Shown piece by piece: positions 16,635 through 25,334 of a DNA stretch of 64,000 nt. A model generated the notes under the pieces. The model saw only the letters and a program-made list of their open reading frames with translations. It had not been told where the DNA came from and made no database searches. A program made the translations under genes and the position numbers. This DNA comes from Macrococcoides caseolyticum (GTDB lineage: Bacteria > Bacillota > Bacilli > Staphylococcales > Staphylococcaceae), in contig NZ_JAHCPS010000001.1 in assembly GCF_021366795.1 (NCBI RefSeq), positions 186,001-250,000 of the forward strand. Reading direction: 5' to 3'. Numbering within the stretch: position 1 is the stretch's first letter; each line of letters begins with the position of its first letter.

Positions 16635-17528
16635 TTATTGTTTCGCTTCTAATGCATTTAATGCTGCATAATACTTCTCGTCAATGGATTTAATATATTT
16701 TGCATTTTCTAAAATATCTTGAATCGGTAATGCTTGTAAATCATTTTCCGTTTTCATTGCTACTTTTCTTTCCTCATAGTAATGGATAAGACTATAATAT
16801 GTTTCAATTGTCGCTTTACGCATACCAATCACATTATTTGATTTTAATTTCGTTTGATTTAATTTATCAACATTTGACTGAAGCAATGGAATTAAAGTGC
16901 GATCGATGTACTTTTGTTTCTCACTAATCGTCGCGTCAGATGTTAAAAAAGATACCTTCTTCTTCAATACTTCACTATTATTATTAATTAATTTAGATAA
17001 CGTATTAAAGTCACTTGTATCGGATGGATTTTTTTCTGCTTTATGTACATATAAGTCATTTAATTCCTTATTTCGTTCGAATACTTTCGTGTATTCAAGA
17101 ATCTTCTCATTGGATGAAATCGACTGATTAAAAAGCTTCATATACTGGTCTAACTCTGAAATGAACTGTTTCTTTTTGATAAGATTGCGCATATAAAGAT
17201 CATGGACTGCACGCACTTCTTTCGTTTCAGGTGCTACAGCTTTTGCACTTTTTTCATACACTTTTAATTGCGGCTTGATTTTATGATCAATATTTTCTTC
17301 AATCTCTTGGAGCTTCTGTTTTTTCTCCTCAGTTACTTCAGTTCCAAATAACTGATCGGCCTTATCTAAACCAAGCTTATCAATTTCTGTAACAAGTTTT
17401 TTCTCTTCTGATTGTACATCTTCCATTTGACCTTTATAATCATTAATGTCGGACTTCACTTTATTTCCACAACCAGCAATAACACAACTTATTAATATTA
17501 AAAATAAAATCGCACATAATTTTTTCAT
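16635..17528 (-). CDS. YkyA-like helical lipoprotein
   Basis: A 297-residue lipoprotein. The signal peptide is MKKLCAILFLILISCVIAGC with lipobox VIAGC. The mature part is strongly charged and predicted helical or coiled-coil throughout, resembling the YkyA/PF10368 cell-wall-binding lipoproteins and the staphylococcal lipoprotein found beside murB. GAGGAG lies before the ATG at 17528. It is divergent from the GrpB-family gene, with a short shared upstream region. The function of this family is not known; anchoring to the outer leaflet is the only firm prediction. Confidence 0.72.
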   Translation of the reverse strand: MKKLCAILFLILISCVIAGCGNKVKSDINDYKGQMEDVQSEEKKLVTEIDKLGLDKADQLFGTEVTEEKKQKLQEIEENIDHKIKPQLKVYEKSAKAVAPETKEVRAVHDLYMRNLIKKKQFISELDQYMKLFNQSISSNEKILEYTKVFERNKELNDLYVHKAEKNPSDTSDFNTLSKLINNNSEVLKKKVSFLTSDATISEKQKYIDRTLIPLLQSNVDKLNQTKLKSNNVIGMRKATIETYYSLIHYYEERKVAMKTENDLQALPIQDILENAKYIKSIDEKYYAALNALEAKQ

Positions 17529-17633
17529 ATATTAATCTCCTCAATATCAACATTATACCTAAATTGAATGAGAAATAAAACTATGATTATTATACAGCGA
17601 TATCACGCAGTCTATGTGAAAGGATATCATTTA

Positions 17634-18134
17634 ATGTTAAAACAAAAACCAGAACTCACAATCAATAACAACGTTGAACAGTATGCAGAATCTTTCCATG
17701 ACATCAATCACATGTTACTGACTTTACTGGACACGCCAATCATAAAAACGTATCATATCGGTTCAACTGCTGTCAGAGGTGCATTAACGAGTGGTATTAT
17801 TGATGTGCTTGTTGTTGTCAATAGCTTACATGCAATGACAACACTCGACGAAAAGCGTTTAAATCTGCAAAAGTATTATCGCCTGCATCACCCATATGAC
17901 AAAAAATGTGTTTATGCTAAATTTGAAAATTTAAAGACTTTAAATGAAATTGTACGTCTACATATTGTTGAAAAAGACAGTAAAAAACTACAAAAATATA
18001 TCGATGGACAAACCATATTAATTGAGCAATATGAAAGTTTCAACGCATTTAAATCAAATTTAAATCATGAAATTTCTGTGAAAGAATATGAAAAATTTAA
18101 GTCTGATTGGTTTAATCGCCATCTGTCAGTTTAA
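17634..18134 (+). CDS. GrpB-family (UPF0157) nucleotidyltransferase-fold protein
   Basis: A 166-residue protein with the GrpB core: YHIGSTAVRG followed by SGIIDVLVVV matches the family's HIGSTSVPG...PIIDI pattern. The later HPYDKKCVYAKF and VRLHIVEKDS segments also fit. The fold is nucleotidyltransferase-like but the function is unknown. The frame is open from an ATG at 17568 with no Shine-Dalgarno sequence. The ATG at 17634 has AAAGGA 9 nt upstream and is preferred. The usual Pro of GSTSVPG is Arg here, and the second Asp of the family's IDI(D/E) pattern is replaced by Leu, so activity may be altered or lost. Confidence 0.72.
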   Translation: MLKQKPELTINNNVEQYAESFHDINHMLLTLLDTPIIKTYHIGSTAVRGALTSGIIDVLVVVNSLHAMTTLDEKRLNLQKYYRLHHPYDKKCVYAKFENLKTLNEIVRLHIVEKDSKKLQKYIDGQTILIEQYESFNAFKSNLNHEISVKEYEKFKSDWFNRHLSV

Positions 18135-18158
18135 AATACATACATTAACTGATATAAT
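18130..18158 (+). promoter_or_regulatory. Putative murB promoter
   Basis: TTTAAA (18130-18135), 17-bp spacer, TATAAT (18153-18158), 34 bp before the murB ATG. The -35 overlaps the preceding stop codon. Confidence 0.45.
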
Positions 18159-18191
18159 TAAGTTTGAATTTACCGAAAGGGCGTTATAAAC

Positions 18192-19106
18192 ATGCAAGCG
18201 AATGAAATATATAATGGGTTAAGTGGATTGATAGGCAATACACGCATTAAAATGAATGAACCCTTAAAAAAATATACGTATACCAAAACAGGTGGAAATG
18301 CGGATATTTACGTTACACCTGTTAAATATTCTGAAATACAAAAAACATTACAATACGCTAAAGAACATCATATTCCCGTGACCTATTTAGGAAACGGCTC
18401 AAATATTATTATTAGAGACGGTGGTATTCGTGGCATTGTCATTAGTCTTCTCGGACTAACAGATGTGCAAGTTGAAGTTGATACGATTATCGCTAGCAGT
18501 GGCGCTGCAATTATTGATGTATCTAAAATTGCAAGAGATCATCATCTGACAGGTCTTGAATTTGCCTGTGGTATTCCGGGTTCTGTTGGGGGCGCGGTAT
18601 TTATGAATGCTGGTGCTTATGGTGGAGAAATTAAAGATGTACTTGAAAGTGCGACAGTCATCAATGAAGATGGCGAGATAATAACATTAACGAATGAACA
18701 ACTACAACTCGACTATCGTTCAAGTATTATACAGACCGAGCATTATGTCGTATTAGAAGCAACATTCAAATTAACACGTGGTGATATTAATGTCATCCAG
18801 TCTCAAATGGATATCTTAACTGAACGCCGTGTTGACAAACAACCGTTAGAGTACCCATCGTGCGGTAGTGTCTTCAGAAGACCACCGGGTCACTTTGCAG
18901 GCCAGTTAATTCAGGAGGCAGGTTTACAAGGACATCGCATTGGTGGCGTTGAAGTTTCAAAGAAACATGCTGGTTTTATTGTTAATGTAGATAATGGCAC
19001 AGCAACGGATTATGAACAAATGATTGCATATGTTAAAGAGAAAGTATTTGAAAACAGTGGTGTTGAATTACATCCTGAAGTTAGAGTCATTGGAGAAAAA
19101 TTATAA
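18192..19106 (+). CDS. murB: UDP-N-acetylenolpyruvoylglucosamine reductase
   Basis: The FAD enzyme that reduces UDP-GlcNAc-enolpyruvate to UDP-MurNAc in the cytoplasm, the second committed step of peptidoglycan synthesis. The FAD domain shows [23 protein letters not shown] and the [21 protein letters not shown] loop. The C-terminal substrate domain has [11 protein letters not shown] with the catalytic Ser, and a Glu near the end (LHPEVRVIG). Length is 304 residues, as in the type II enzymes of Firmicutes. It stands alone with its own terminator. Confidence 0.95.
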   Translation: MQANEIYNGLSGLIGNTRIKMNEPLKKYTYTKTGGNADIYVTPVKYSEIQKTLQYAKEHHIPVTYLGNGSNIIIRDGGIRGIVISLLGLTDVQVEVDTIIASSGAAIIDVSKIARDHHLTGLEFACGIPGSVGGAVFMNAGAYGGEIKDVLESATVINEDGEIITLTNEQLQLDYRSSIIQTEHYVVLEATFKLTRGDINVIQSQMDILTERRVDKQPLEYPSCGSVFRRPPGHFAGQLIQEAGLQGHRIGGVEVSKKHAGFIVNVDNGTATDYEQMIAYVKEKVFENSGVELHPEVRVIGEKL

Positions 19107-19108
19107 TG

Positions 19109-19143
19109 AAAAAATTCCGTACACATTGTACGGAATTTTTTCA
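19109..19143 (+). terminator. murB terminator
   Basis: AAAAATTCCGTAC (19110-19122) pairs perfectly with GTACGGAATTTTT (19128-19140) and ends in a T-run. Confidence 0.85.
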
Positions 19144-19172
19144 TTGATTATTAAACAAATCTCTACGGTTCC

Positions 19173-19583
19173 TTATTCAACAGTAATATCTGCATTCGGC
19201 ATTGTATGTTGATTATGTGCTGTTACGTGACTAATGACATTATAATGCCCTTTATTTTTAAATGTATATTCTAATGTATATACGCCTTTTTCAGCTTTTT
19301 TAACTTTTTCTTTTACCGAGTTTTTCATATCTTTATCTTTAATGATTTCAAACATAACTTCATCTGCATCATTAACAAATGCTTTACCATGCTTGACTGT
19401 TGCTGTTATTTTTATTTTGTCACCTACCTTACCTTTTGCAGGTACTTTTAAATCGACAGTAAGTGGCGTTACTGATTTTGACTCTGTATGTGTACCGTGA
19501 CCTTCATGTCCACTCTCTTTTGCAGTCTGCCCACATGCTGTAAGTAATAAAGCACTCATTCCAAGCATTAATAATTTTTTCAT
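19173..19583 (-). CDS. YtkA/FixH-like lipoprotein
   Basis: A 136-residue exported lipoprotein. The signal peptide is MKKLLMLGMSALLLTAC with lipobox LTAC, followed by a His-rich linker (HEGHGTHTES) that might bind metal. One YtkA-like beta-sandwich domain follows, with DLKVPAKGKVGDKI and a closing GHYNVISHVTAHNQH segment. The ATG at 19583 has GGGGG upstream; the frame is open 11 codons further. YtkA-like domains occur in proteins linked to copper or cytochrome oxidase maturation, but a role here is inference. It is convergent with murB. Confidence 0.78.
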   Translation of the reverse strand: MKKLLMLGMSALLLTACGQTAKESGHEGHGTHTESKSVTPLTVDLKVPAKGKVGDKIKITATVKHGKAFVNDADEVMFEIIKDKDMKNSVKEKVKKAEKGVYTLEYTFKNKGHYNVISHVTAHNQHTMPNADITVE

Positions 19584-19663
19584 ATTTATACCCCCTAAAA
19601 TCAATATCCATTTCATTATTAAAAATTAAACTTTGCTTTGCAATGAACAATCTGTGACATTCC

Positions 19664-19702
19664 ACAAAAAAACAAGCCTATGACCAACTTGTCATAGACT
19701 TG
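19664..19702 (-). terminator. Terminator of the nrd operon
   Basis: CAAGCCTATGAC (19673-19684) pairs with GTCATAGACTTG (19691-19702). On the minus strand it is followed by TTTTTTT. Confidence 0.8.
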
Positions 19703-19713
19703 TCAAATATATA

Positions 19714-20682
19714 CTAATCTTCAAATATAAAATCTTCATCCGTTAATGCTTCAACATTTAAGGCGATAACATAGCCGTCCCCTTTAACACTAAAGAAATC
19801 ATGATTTTTTGTTGAAGTATTTAGTGCATTCTCAATAATAGGATTGAAATCTTTTTCTTCAAAAAATGGCTCAAATCCTAAATTAGCTAATGCTTTGTTG
19901 CCATTGTATTGCACATAATTAAGTACATCTTCAGTTAAACCTACACGATCATATAGCATTTTTGTATAACTTTCTTCATTGGCATAAAGTTGCTTGAGCA
20001 TATCATACATGTCTTTATCTGCTCTCACTTTTTCTTCATCTGTTAATTCATTACGTAAACTTTGCGCATCAAGCCCTGTAAATACACCGTGAATCGATTC
20101 GTCTAATAATATTTTACGAATAATTTCACCAGACGTTGTCATCTTACCTTGACCCGCTAAGTAAAGCGGATAATAAAATCCACTATAGAATAAGAATGTC
20201 TCAAGGAATACTGATGCCACACGTGCCATATACTGATCATAAATTGATGCTTCATTTGTCCATAACTTATGATAACGACTCACGATTAAATCAGATTTAA
20301 ATTTCAAATGCGGTTCATTAACCACCCAATCATCAAGCAATTCATTTGTTTCAGAAGAAGGCAATAATGTTGTAAAGATATGTGAGTAACTCTTCGCATG
20401 AATTTGTTCCATCATACCCATAAATGAATATACTGCTTTCTTTCTTAAATCTTGTGTATGTAGACCAATGAGTGGCATACCATCATCCGCTTGATGTGTG
20501 TCGAGTCCAGTCAGTCCAGCCAACGCATGATTAAACGTAAATTTCTCATCTTCGGTCAGTTCTTTCCAGCTCGCAATATCTTTTGAAACTTTAAATTCAG
20601 TCTCGACCCACATTTGAGAGATATTTTGACGCCAAAACATATTGGTCATATCTTCTTGTGTATTCCAGTTAACAGCTTTCAT
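19714..20682 (-). CDS. nrdF: Class Ib ribonucleotide reductase beta subunit
   Basis: The radical-generating subunit that carries a dimetal-tyrosyl cofactor (Mn or Fe) and passes the radical to NrdE. The ferritin-like core shows EQIHAKSYSH, supplying Glu and His ligands and the radical Tyr. The second half has LDESIHGVFTGLDAQ with further Glu and His ligands. The acidic tail (EALTDEDFIFED) is the NrdE-docking peptide. Length is 322 residues, normal. It is the last gene of nrdIEF, 81 bp after nrdE with a strong hairpin in between. Confidence 0.96.
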   Translation of the reverse strand: MKAVNWNTQEDMTNMFWRQNISQMWVETEFKVSKDIASWKELTEDEKFTFNHALAGLTGLDTHQADDGMPLIGLHTQDLRKKAVYSFMGMMEQIHAKSYSHIFTTLLPSSETNELLDDWVVNEPHLKFKSDLIVSRYHKLWTNEASIYDQYMARVASVFLETFLFYSGFYYPLYLAGQGKMTTSGEIIRKILLDESIHGVFTGLDAQSLRNELTDEEKVRADKDMYDMLKQLYANEESYTKMLYDRVGLTEDVLNYVQYNGNKALANLGFEPFFEEKDFNPIIENALNTSTKNHDFFSVKGDGYVIALNVEALTDEDFIFED

Positions 20683-20712
20683 TTTGTCAGTCCTTTATCA
20701 TGTTTTTATAGA

Positions 20713-20747
20713 CAGTGTAAGAGACCGATAGACGGCCTCTAACACTG
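20713..20747 (-). other. Strong hairpin between nrdE and nrdF
   Basis: CAGTGT/ACACTG, AGAG/CTCT and CCG/CGG pair with one T-T mismatch and loop TCTAT. There is no T-run, so an mRNA-stability or processing element is likelier than a terminator. Confidence 0.55.
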
Positions 20748-20763
20748 CTTTTAAATTGTGTGA

Positions 20764-22869
20764 TTAAACAGCACAACTTGTACACTCTTCTACGCTTAAT
20801 AATTTGTTACGTGTATAGTATAACGATTTTAAACCTTTATGATGTGCATACACATAAAGTCTTGATAATTCTCGCGTAGAAATATCTGAGTTAACGAACA
20901 GAATCGTTGAAATACCTTGATCGACATGCTCCTGAATCGTTGCAATTAAATCAATTAATTTCATTTGATTTGTATTAAATGCTGATTTATAGAACCACAT
21001 CGTTTCTGGTGATAAGAATGGCATTGGATAGAACGTTTCCGCATTACCATAAGTTCTACGTTCAATCTGATCCACAATCGGCATAATTGAGCTTGTCGCA
21101 TTTTGAACATATGAAATACTTTGTGTTGGTGCAATTGCTAAACGATAAGCGTGGAATAGTCCATTTTTCATAACTGCTGCTTTTAACGCTGCCCAGTCTT
21201 CTTTTGTTGGGATATTTATCCCTTCAAATAATGCTTTTACTTTATCTGTCTTCGGTGCATAATCCGTCGTTTCATATTTCTCAAAATATTTACCTGATGC
21301 ATAATCAGATAGTTCAAAGTCAGCATATCTTTCATTACGCTCTACAGCAATCTGCATTGAGCGTTCAATTGAGTAATAGTTCATCATCATAAAGAATGTT
21401 GCTGCAAATTCTTTCGCTTCTTCTGATTCATATCCAATTTTATTTTTGGCAAGGTAACCATGTAAATTCATAACGCCCAGTCCAACTGAGTGTAATTCAC
21501 GATTTGCCTTTGCAACACCCGGTGCATTCTTTATATCTGCTGCATCACTTACTGTCGTTAAAGCATCCATACCGATATGGACTGAATCCTGGAACTTCTT
21601 AGATTCCATTACATTCACAATATTTAGTGATCCTAAGTTACAAGAAATATCACGTTTAATATCATCTTCTGTTCCATAGTCATTAATCACTGAAGTCTCT
21701 TGTAACTGGAAGATTTCAGTACATAAATTACTCATCTTGATTTGACCAATATTTGAATTTGCATGGACTTTATTGGCATTATCTTTGAACATTAAATAAG
21801 GATAACCAGATTGTAATTGTGTTTGCGCAATTAAATTCAACATTTCTCGTGCGTCTTTTGATTTCTTCATAATGTTTGGATTATTCACTAATTCATCGTA
21901 CATTTCATCGATATTTAAGTCATCTAAAGTAATACCATATTCACGTTCTACGGTATGTGGTGCGAACATAAAGAATTCTTTACCTTCTTTTGCTAAATCA
22001 AAGAATTTAGAAGGTACGATTAATCCAGTCGATATCGTTGATAAACGTAAATCTTCATCAGCGTTTACTTTCTTTGTATCTAGAAACTCTAATACATCGT
22101 AGTGGAAGATATTTAAGTACACCGCACCTGCACCTGGTCGTTGTCCTAATTGATCAGCATAACTGAAACCACCTTCAAGGGCTTTTGCAACAGGTAATAC
22201 ACCTTTTGCGACACCTTTTATCCCTTTAATTGCTTCACCACGCGCACGTAACTTAGATAAGTTAATCGCAACGCCGCCACCAATTTTAGATAATTGTTTC
22301 GCTGTTGAATCGATATAATTGATTGAATTTAAACTATCATCTACTTCCAGTAAGAAACATGAAACCAGTTCACCACGACGTGCACGACCTGCGTTTAAGA
22401 ACGTCGGTGTTGCAGGTTGATAACGCTGTTCAATCATTGCAGAAACAAGTTGTTTTGCTTTTACTTTATCGCCTTTTGCTAAATAAAGGGCAACGATAAC
22501 AACATGTTGTTTATAATCCTCTAAATATTGCTTTTTGTCATTTGTTTTTAAAGCATAATCTTTAAAGAATTTGCTTGCAGACATATAACTTGCAAACTGG
22601 AATGGCAGACTTTCTGCATAATTAATAATTTCCATTAAGTCCAGCTCATGGTACTCATCGAATACATTATAGTAAAAATCCTGATCAACTAAAAAACGTA
22701 ATCGCTCAAGTGGTGTTTCAAAATGTATTGTATAATCATTAATTTCCTCTAAATAAACAAGTAGCGCCTCCTGATCTTTATCTAAATCAAAAAATCCATC
22801 TTCACGACGTTTCGTGACCTGATTATTTAGTTCAATATGATTGTATTGTTTCTCTTCTACTGTTTTCAT
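20764..22869 (-). CDS. nrdE: Class Ib ribonucleotide reductase alpha subunit
   Basis: Catalytic subunit converting ribonucleoside diphosphates to deoxyribonucleotides. At 701 residues it is a normal class Ib length with no ATP-cone domain, so overall activity is probably not dATP-inhibited. Substrate-site cysteines appear in RRGELVSCFLLEVDDS and MSNLCTEIFQ. The core loop reads CNLGSLNIVN. The C-terminal redox pair is EECTSCAV, reduced by NrdH or thioredoxin. GGTGG precedes the ATG, which overlaps nrdI by 38 bp. The protein is very close to S. aureus NrdE along its length. Confidence 0.96.
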   Translation of the reverse strand: MKTVEEKQYNHIELNNQVTKRREDGFFDLDKDQEALLVYLEEINDYTIHFETPLERLRFLVDQDFYYNVFDEYHELDLMEIINYAESLPFQFASYMSASKFFKDYALKTNDKKQYLEDYKQHVVIVALYLAKGDKVKAKQLVSAMIEQRYQPATPTFLNAGRARRGELVSCFLLEVDDSLNSINYIDSTAKQLSKIGGGVAINLSKLRARGEAIKGIKGVAKGVLPVAKALEGGFSYADQLGQRPGAGAVYLNIFHYDVLEFLDTKKVNADEDLRLSTISTGLIVPSKFFDLAKEGKEFFMFAPHTVEREYGITLDDLNIDEMYDELVNNPNIMKKSKDAREMLNLIAQTQLQSGYPYLMFKDNANKVHANSNIGQIKMSNLCTEIFQLQETSVINDYGTEDDIKRDISCNLGSLNIVNVMESKKFQDSVHIGMDALTTVSDAADIKNAPGVAKANRELHSVGLGVMNLHGYLAKNKIGYESEEAKEFAATFFMMMNYYSIERSMQIAVERNERYADFELSDYASGKYFEKYETTDYAPKTDKVKALFEGINIPTKEDWAALKAAVMKNGLFHAYRLAIAPTQSISYVQNATSSIMPIVDQIERRTYGNAETFYPMPFLSPETMWFYKSAFNTNQMKLIDLIATIQEHVDQGISTILFVNSDISTRELSRLYVYAHHKGLKSLYYTRNKLLSVEECTSCAV

Positions 22870-23227
22870 AACATTCTTCCACCTTTTTGTTAAATAGTTC
22901 TATATCACGCATATTACCGTGAAGTTCAAATTTCATAAGCAGAGGTACATGGTAAGTTGCACTGATGATGTCGCCTGCTTTCGCGAAATTTTGTCCCCAG
23001 TTACGGTTACCACTTGCAACAACTGCGTATAAATGATGATGATACTTCATTAAAAATTGAGATACTGCATCTGGAACCTGACCAAAACCTATCGTGCCGG
23101 TCACGAGAATAAACGGTTCTTGAATTTCGGTTGTCAATGCAGATTCAAGAGGTAGTGTGTGAGGTTGTTTAGATTTCTCTATAAAGCGTCTTACGTTTCC
23201 AGTTAATGAATAATAAATAATTAACAT
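22832..23227 (-). CDS. nrdI: Flavodoxin-like ribonucleotide reductase factor NrdI
   Basis: A small FMN protein that supplies oxidant to assemble the Mn(III)2-Tyr cofactor of NrdF. The flavin phosphate loop IIYYSLTGNVRRF is at the N-terminus. TGTIGFGQVPD and SGNRNWGQNFAKAGD form the isoalloxazine pocket. I place the start at 23227 behind GGGAGTG, giving 131 residues; the frame is open 9 codons further. It is the first gene of nrdIEF and overlaps nrdE. Confidence 0.94.
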   Translation of the reverse strand: MLIIYYSLTGNVRRFIEKSKQPHTLPLESALTTEIQEPFILVTGTIGFGQVPDAVSQFLMKYHHHLYAVVASGNRNWGQNFAKAGDIISATYHVPLLMKFELHGNMRDIELFNKKVEECYENSRRETIQSY

Positions 23228-23336
23228 ATGTTTCACTCCCACGCCATAAGGCATGCAGATTTGATACCTTAACCTAATATGTATCGTATTTTTATCATTT
23301 TAGTAGCAAATTATCTTGTGCCTGTTTGCGAAAATA

Positions 23337-23352
23337 ACACAAGATGTAGTGG
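23337..23352. promoter_or_regulatory. NrdR box 1 upstream of nrdI
   Basis: ACACAAGATGTAGTGG matches the consensus ACACwATATATwGTGT at about 13 of 16 positions. It lies exactly 32 bp, about three helical turns, from the second box, the usual NrdR tandem spacing. Confidence 0.6.
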
Positions 23353-23368
23353 TTTATAAAAAGTATAA

Positions 23369-23384
23369 CCACAACATATACGAA
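23369..23384. promoter_or_regulatory. NrdR box 2 upstream of nrdI
   Basis: CCACAACATATACGAA matches about 10 of 16 NrdR consensus positions and lies just downstream of the -10 of the nrd promoter. The match is weaker than box 1 but the spacing supports it. Confidence 0.5.
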
Positions 23385-23386
23385 TA

Positions 23387-23414
23387 ATTATAGCATTTAA
23401 AAATGCCATTTCAA
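23387..23414 (-). promoter_or_regulatory. Promoter of the nrdIEF operon
   Basis: Minus strand TTGAAA (23414-23409), 16-bp spacer, TATAAT (23392-23387). The start would fall inside the NrdR-box region. The 389-bp gap 23228-23616 holds this promoter, the boxes, a roughly 150-nt nrd leader and the EamA promoter; I see no gene in it. Confidence 0.6.
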
Positions 23415-23548
23415 TTAGAACAACTTCAAAACTTTTTTATTTTTATGATTGACTTTTCAGGCAAATCGTATACCCTTTGGTACACGTACAATAGAGCATC
23501 TTGAAATTTTGTCATGTTGAAAATGAAAATATATTCTTTAACTAATCA

Positions 23549-23577
23549 TTGAAATTGAGTCAAAAAAATGGTATAAA
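23549..23577 (+). promoter_or_regulatory. Promoter of the EamA transporter gene
   Basis: TTGAAA (23549-23554), 17-bp spacer, TATAAA (23572-23577), 39 bp before the ATG. Confidence 0.55.
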
Positions 23578-23616
23578 AATAGCTTACATTAAGCCATTTA
23601 TAGGGAGTCGTAAATA

Positions 23617-24480
23617 ATGGATAATAAATTAAGAGGTATCATTTGGCTACTAATCGCTTCTCTAGGATTTAGTCTTATGGGCTTGTTTGTGAAACTATCA
23701 GGTGATCTACCTGTCGTACAAAAATCGCTATTTAGAAACATTGTCGGCATGATTCTGCCTTTATATTTTGTTTACCGCCATCAAACGAAGTTATTTGGCC
23801 AACTAAAAAATCAACCTTTATTGATGCTGCGTAGTCTTTTTGGTTTAACAGGCGTATTACTCAATTATTATACAATCGATAAAATGATATTAAGTGATGC
23901 CGATATGTTAAATAAATTGAGCCCATTTTTCACGATTATTTTTTGTGCACTCTTTTTAAAAGAACATATCCGAAAATATCAGTTACTCTGCATGCTAATT
24001 GCTTTCTTTGGCGCGCTATTCATTATAAAGCCAAGTATGCAAACGGATATGCACGTGGCACTCATCGGTGTCGCTGGCGCTCTATTTGCAGCGCTTGCCT
24101 ATACAACACTACGTGTATTGGGGACGAAAGAACCTTTTTATACAACTGTGTTTTACTTTTCATTTTTCTCAACCATGGCTCTTTTACCATTAACTTATTT
24201 TCAGTATGAACCTATGACACACATGCAAGTAGTTTACCTGCTATTGTCGGGCGTATTTGCAACGATGGGGCAATTCGGACTGACCATTGCCTATCAACAT
24301 GCTGCAGCTAAAGATATTTCAATATTCACCTACTCGACTGTGTTATTCAGTGCAATCATTGGTTTGATTAGTTTTCATGAAGTACCCGATGTTTTAAGTA
24401 TTGCAGGTTATATTATCATATTCAGTGCGAGTTATTATATGTTCGAACGTGCAAGACAGACAAATCATTCACAAAACTAA
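23617..24480 (+). CDS. EamA/DMT-family transporter
   Basis: A 287-residue integral membrane protein with about ten hydrophobic segments in two repeated EamA halves (residues about 5-135 and 148-280). Typical family segments are present: GLTGVLLNYYTIDKM and LSPFFTIIFCALFLKE in the first half, and TMGQFGLTIAYQHA and SAIIGLISFHEVP in the second. The substrate cannot be read from the sequence; family members export or import diverse metabolites. AGGGAG precedes the ATG. It lies 44 bp upstream of queF, so the two may share a transcript. Confidence 0.85.
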   Translation: MDNKLRGIIWLLIASLGFSLMGLFVKLSGDLPVVQKSLFRNIVGMILPLYFVYRHQTKLFGQLKNQPLLMLRSLFGLTGVLLNYYTIDKMILSDADMLNKLSPFFTIIFCALFLKEHIRKYQLLCMLIAFFGALFIIKPSMQTDMHVALIGVAGALFAALAYTTLRVLGTKEPFYTTVFYFSFFSTMALLPLTYFQYEPMTHMQVVYLLLSGVFATMGQFGLTIAYQHAAAKDISIFTYSTVLFSAIIGLISFHEVPDVLSIAGYIIIFSASYYMFERARQTNHSQN

Positions 24481-24524
24481 ATTAATTCTATATAATGAAA
24501 TAATCAATGCTTACGGAGGTTATT

Positions 24525-25022
24525 ATGGCAGGCAGACAAAAAGAAGACTTACAGGATATTACGTTACTTGGCAATCAGAACAATCAATATTTATATGAAT
24601 ACGATCCGAGTATATTAGAATCATTTGATAATAAGCACCAGGGAAGAGATTATTTTGTAAAATTTAATTGTCCGGAATTTACAAGTTTATGCCCTATTAC
24701 CGGACAGCCAGACTTTGCAGCCATTTACATTAGCTACATCCCAAATATCAAAATGGTTGAATCCAAATCACTGAAACTGTATTTATTCAGCTTTAGAAAC
24801 CATGGTGATTTCCATGAAGATTGCATGAATATTATTATGAACGATTTAATTGCATTAATGGATCCGCATTACATAGAAGTCTGGGGGAAATTTACACCAC
24901 GTGGTGGTATTTCTATTGATCCATATACGAATTATGGACGTCCTGGAACGAAATATGAAGAAATGGCACAATATCGATTAATGAATCATGATTTATATCC
25001 AGAAACAATAACGAATCGTTAA
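24525..25022 (+). CDS. queF: NADPH-dependent preQ0 reductase
   Basis: Reduces the nitrile of 7-cyano-7-deazaguanine (preQ0) to the aminomethyl of preQ1 for queuosine in tRNA. The type I short form of 165 residues is recognised by the active-site Cys-containing CPITGQPD and the QueF motif [22 protein letters not shown] (residue groups from about 83). GGAGG lies before the ATG at 24525; the frame is open 6 codons upstream. It is separated by about 20 kb from queCDE, which make its substrate. No preQ1 riboswitch is visible before it. Confidence 0.94.
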   Translation: MAGRQKEDLQDITLLGNQNNQYLYEYDPSILESFDNKHQGRDYFVKFNCPEFTSLCPITGQPDFAAIYISYIPNIKMVESKSLKLYLFSFRNHGDFHEDCMNIIMNDLIALMDPHYIEVWGKFTPRGGISIDPYTNYGRPGTKYEEMAQYRLMNHDLYPETITNR

Positions 25023-25057
25023 GTGAAGAGCATGAGACATAAGTCTATGTCCACTTA
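25020..25057 (+). repeat. Hairpin at the queF stop codon
   Basis: TAAGTG/CACTTA encloses GACATA-AGTC-TATGTC. The core AGACATAAGTCT is shared with the hpf terminator at about 4200. It forms the first part of the 25023-25334 gap. Confidence 0.5.
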
Positions 25058-25103
25058 CGATTAACAGCCTAAATGGCGAAAAAGAAGTTGCCACTACGAT
25101 AAA

Positions 25104-25159
25104 GCCGAACGAAAACGATAAATCAACGCACGATTTATTAGTTTCGTTTGGTTTTTTTT
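25104..25159 (+). terminator. Terminator after queF
   Basis: A long stem of about 20 bp pairs CCGAACGAAA...GATAAATC with GATTTATT...TTTCGTTTGG, followed by TTTTTTTT. The remainder of the 312-bp gap to dtpT is AT-rich and holds a promoter but no gene I can support. Confidence 0.8.
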
Positions 25160-25241
25160 GCGCGCAGAACAAGTCCCTGCCTCATTTATTATCTGTTAAT
25201 TCATAAAAACAACGTTTAATGTATAAATGTAAAAAAATGAA

Positions 25242-25270
25242 TTGTTTTAAAATTTAAATAAGTGTATTAT
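25242..25270 (+). promoter_or_regulatory. Putative promoter of the first POT transporter gene
   Basis: TTGTTT (25242-25247), 17-bp spacer, TATTAT (25265-25270), about 65 bp before the ATG at 25335. Confidence 0.45.
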
Positions 25271-25334
25271 ATATAAATAGTTTTATTTATGGTTTTATTT
25301 ATTTTATTTTTTGATTGACAAGGGGGAAAATGGT

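Noticed and set aside
24507-24524. Alternative longer start for queF
   Set aside because: The ATG at 24525 has GGAGG at proper spacing; the extension would place the Shine-Dalgarno sequence inside the coding region.
25201-25334. Possible riboswitch upstream of the first POT gene
   Set aside because: The sequence is simply AT-rich with a plausible promoter; I found no stable stem beyond the queF terminator.
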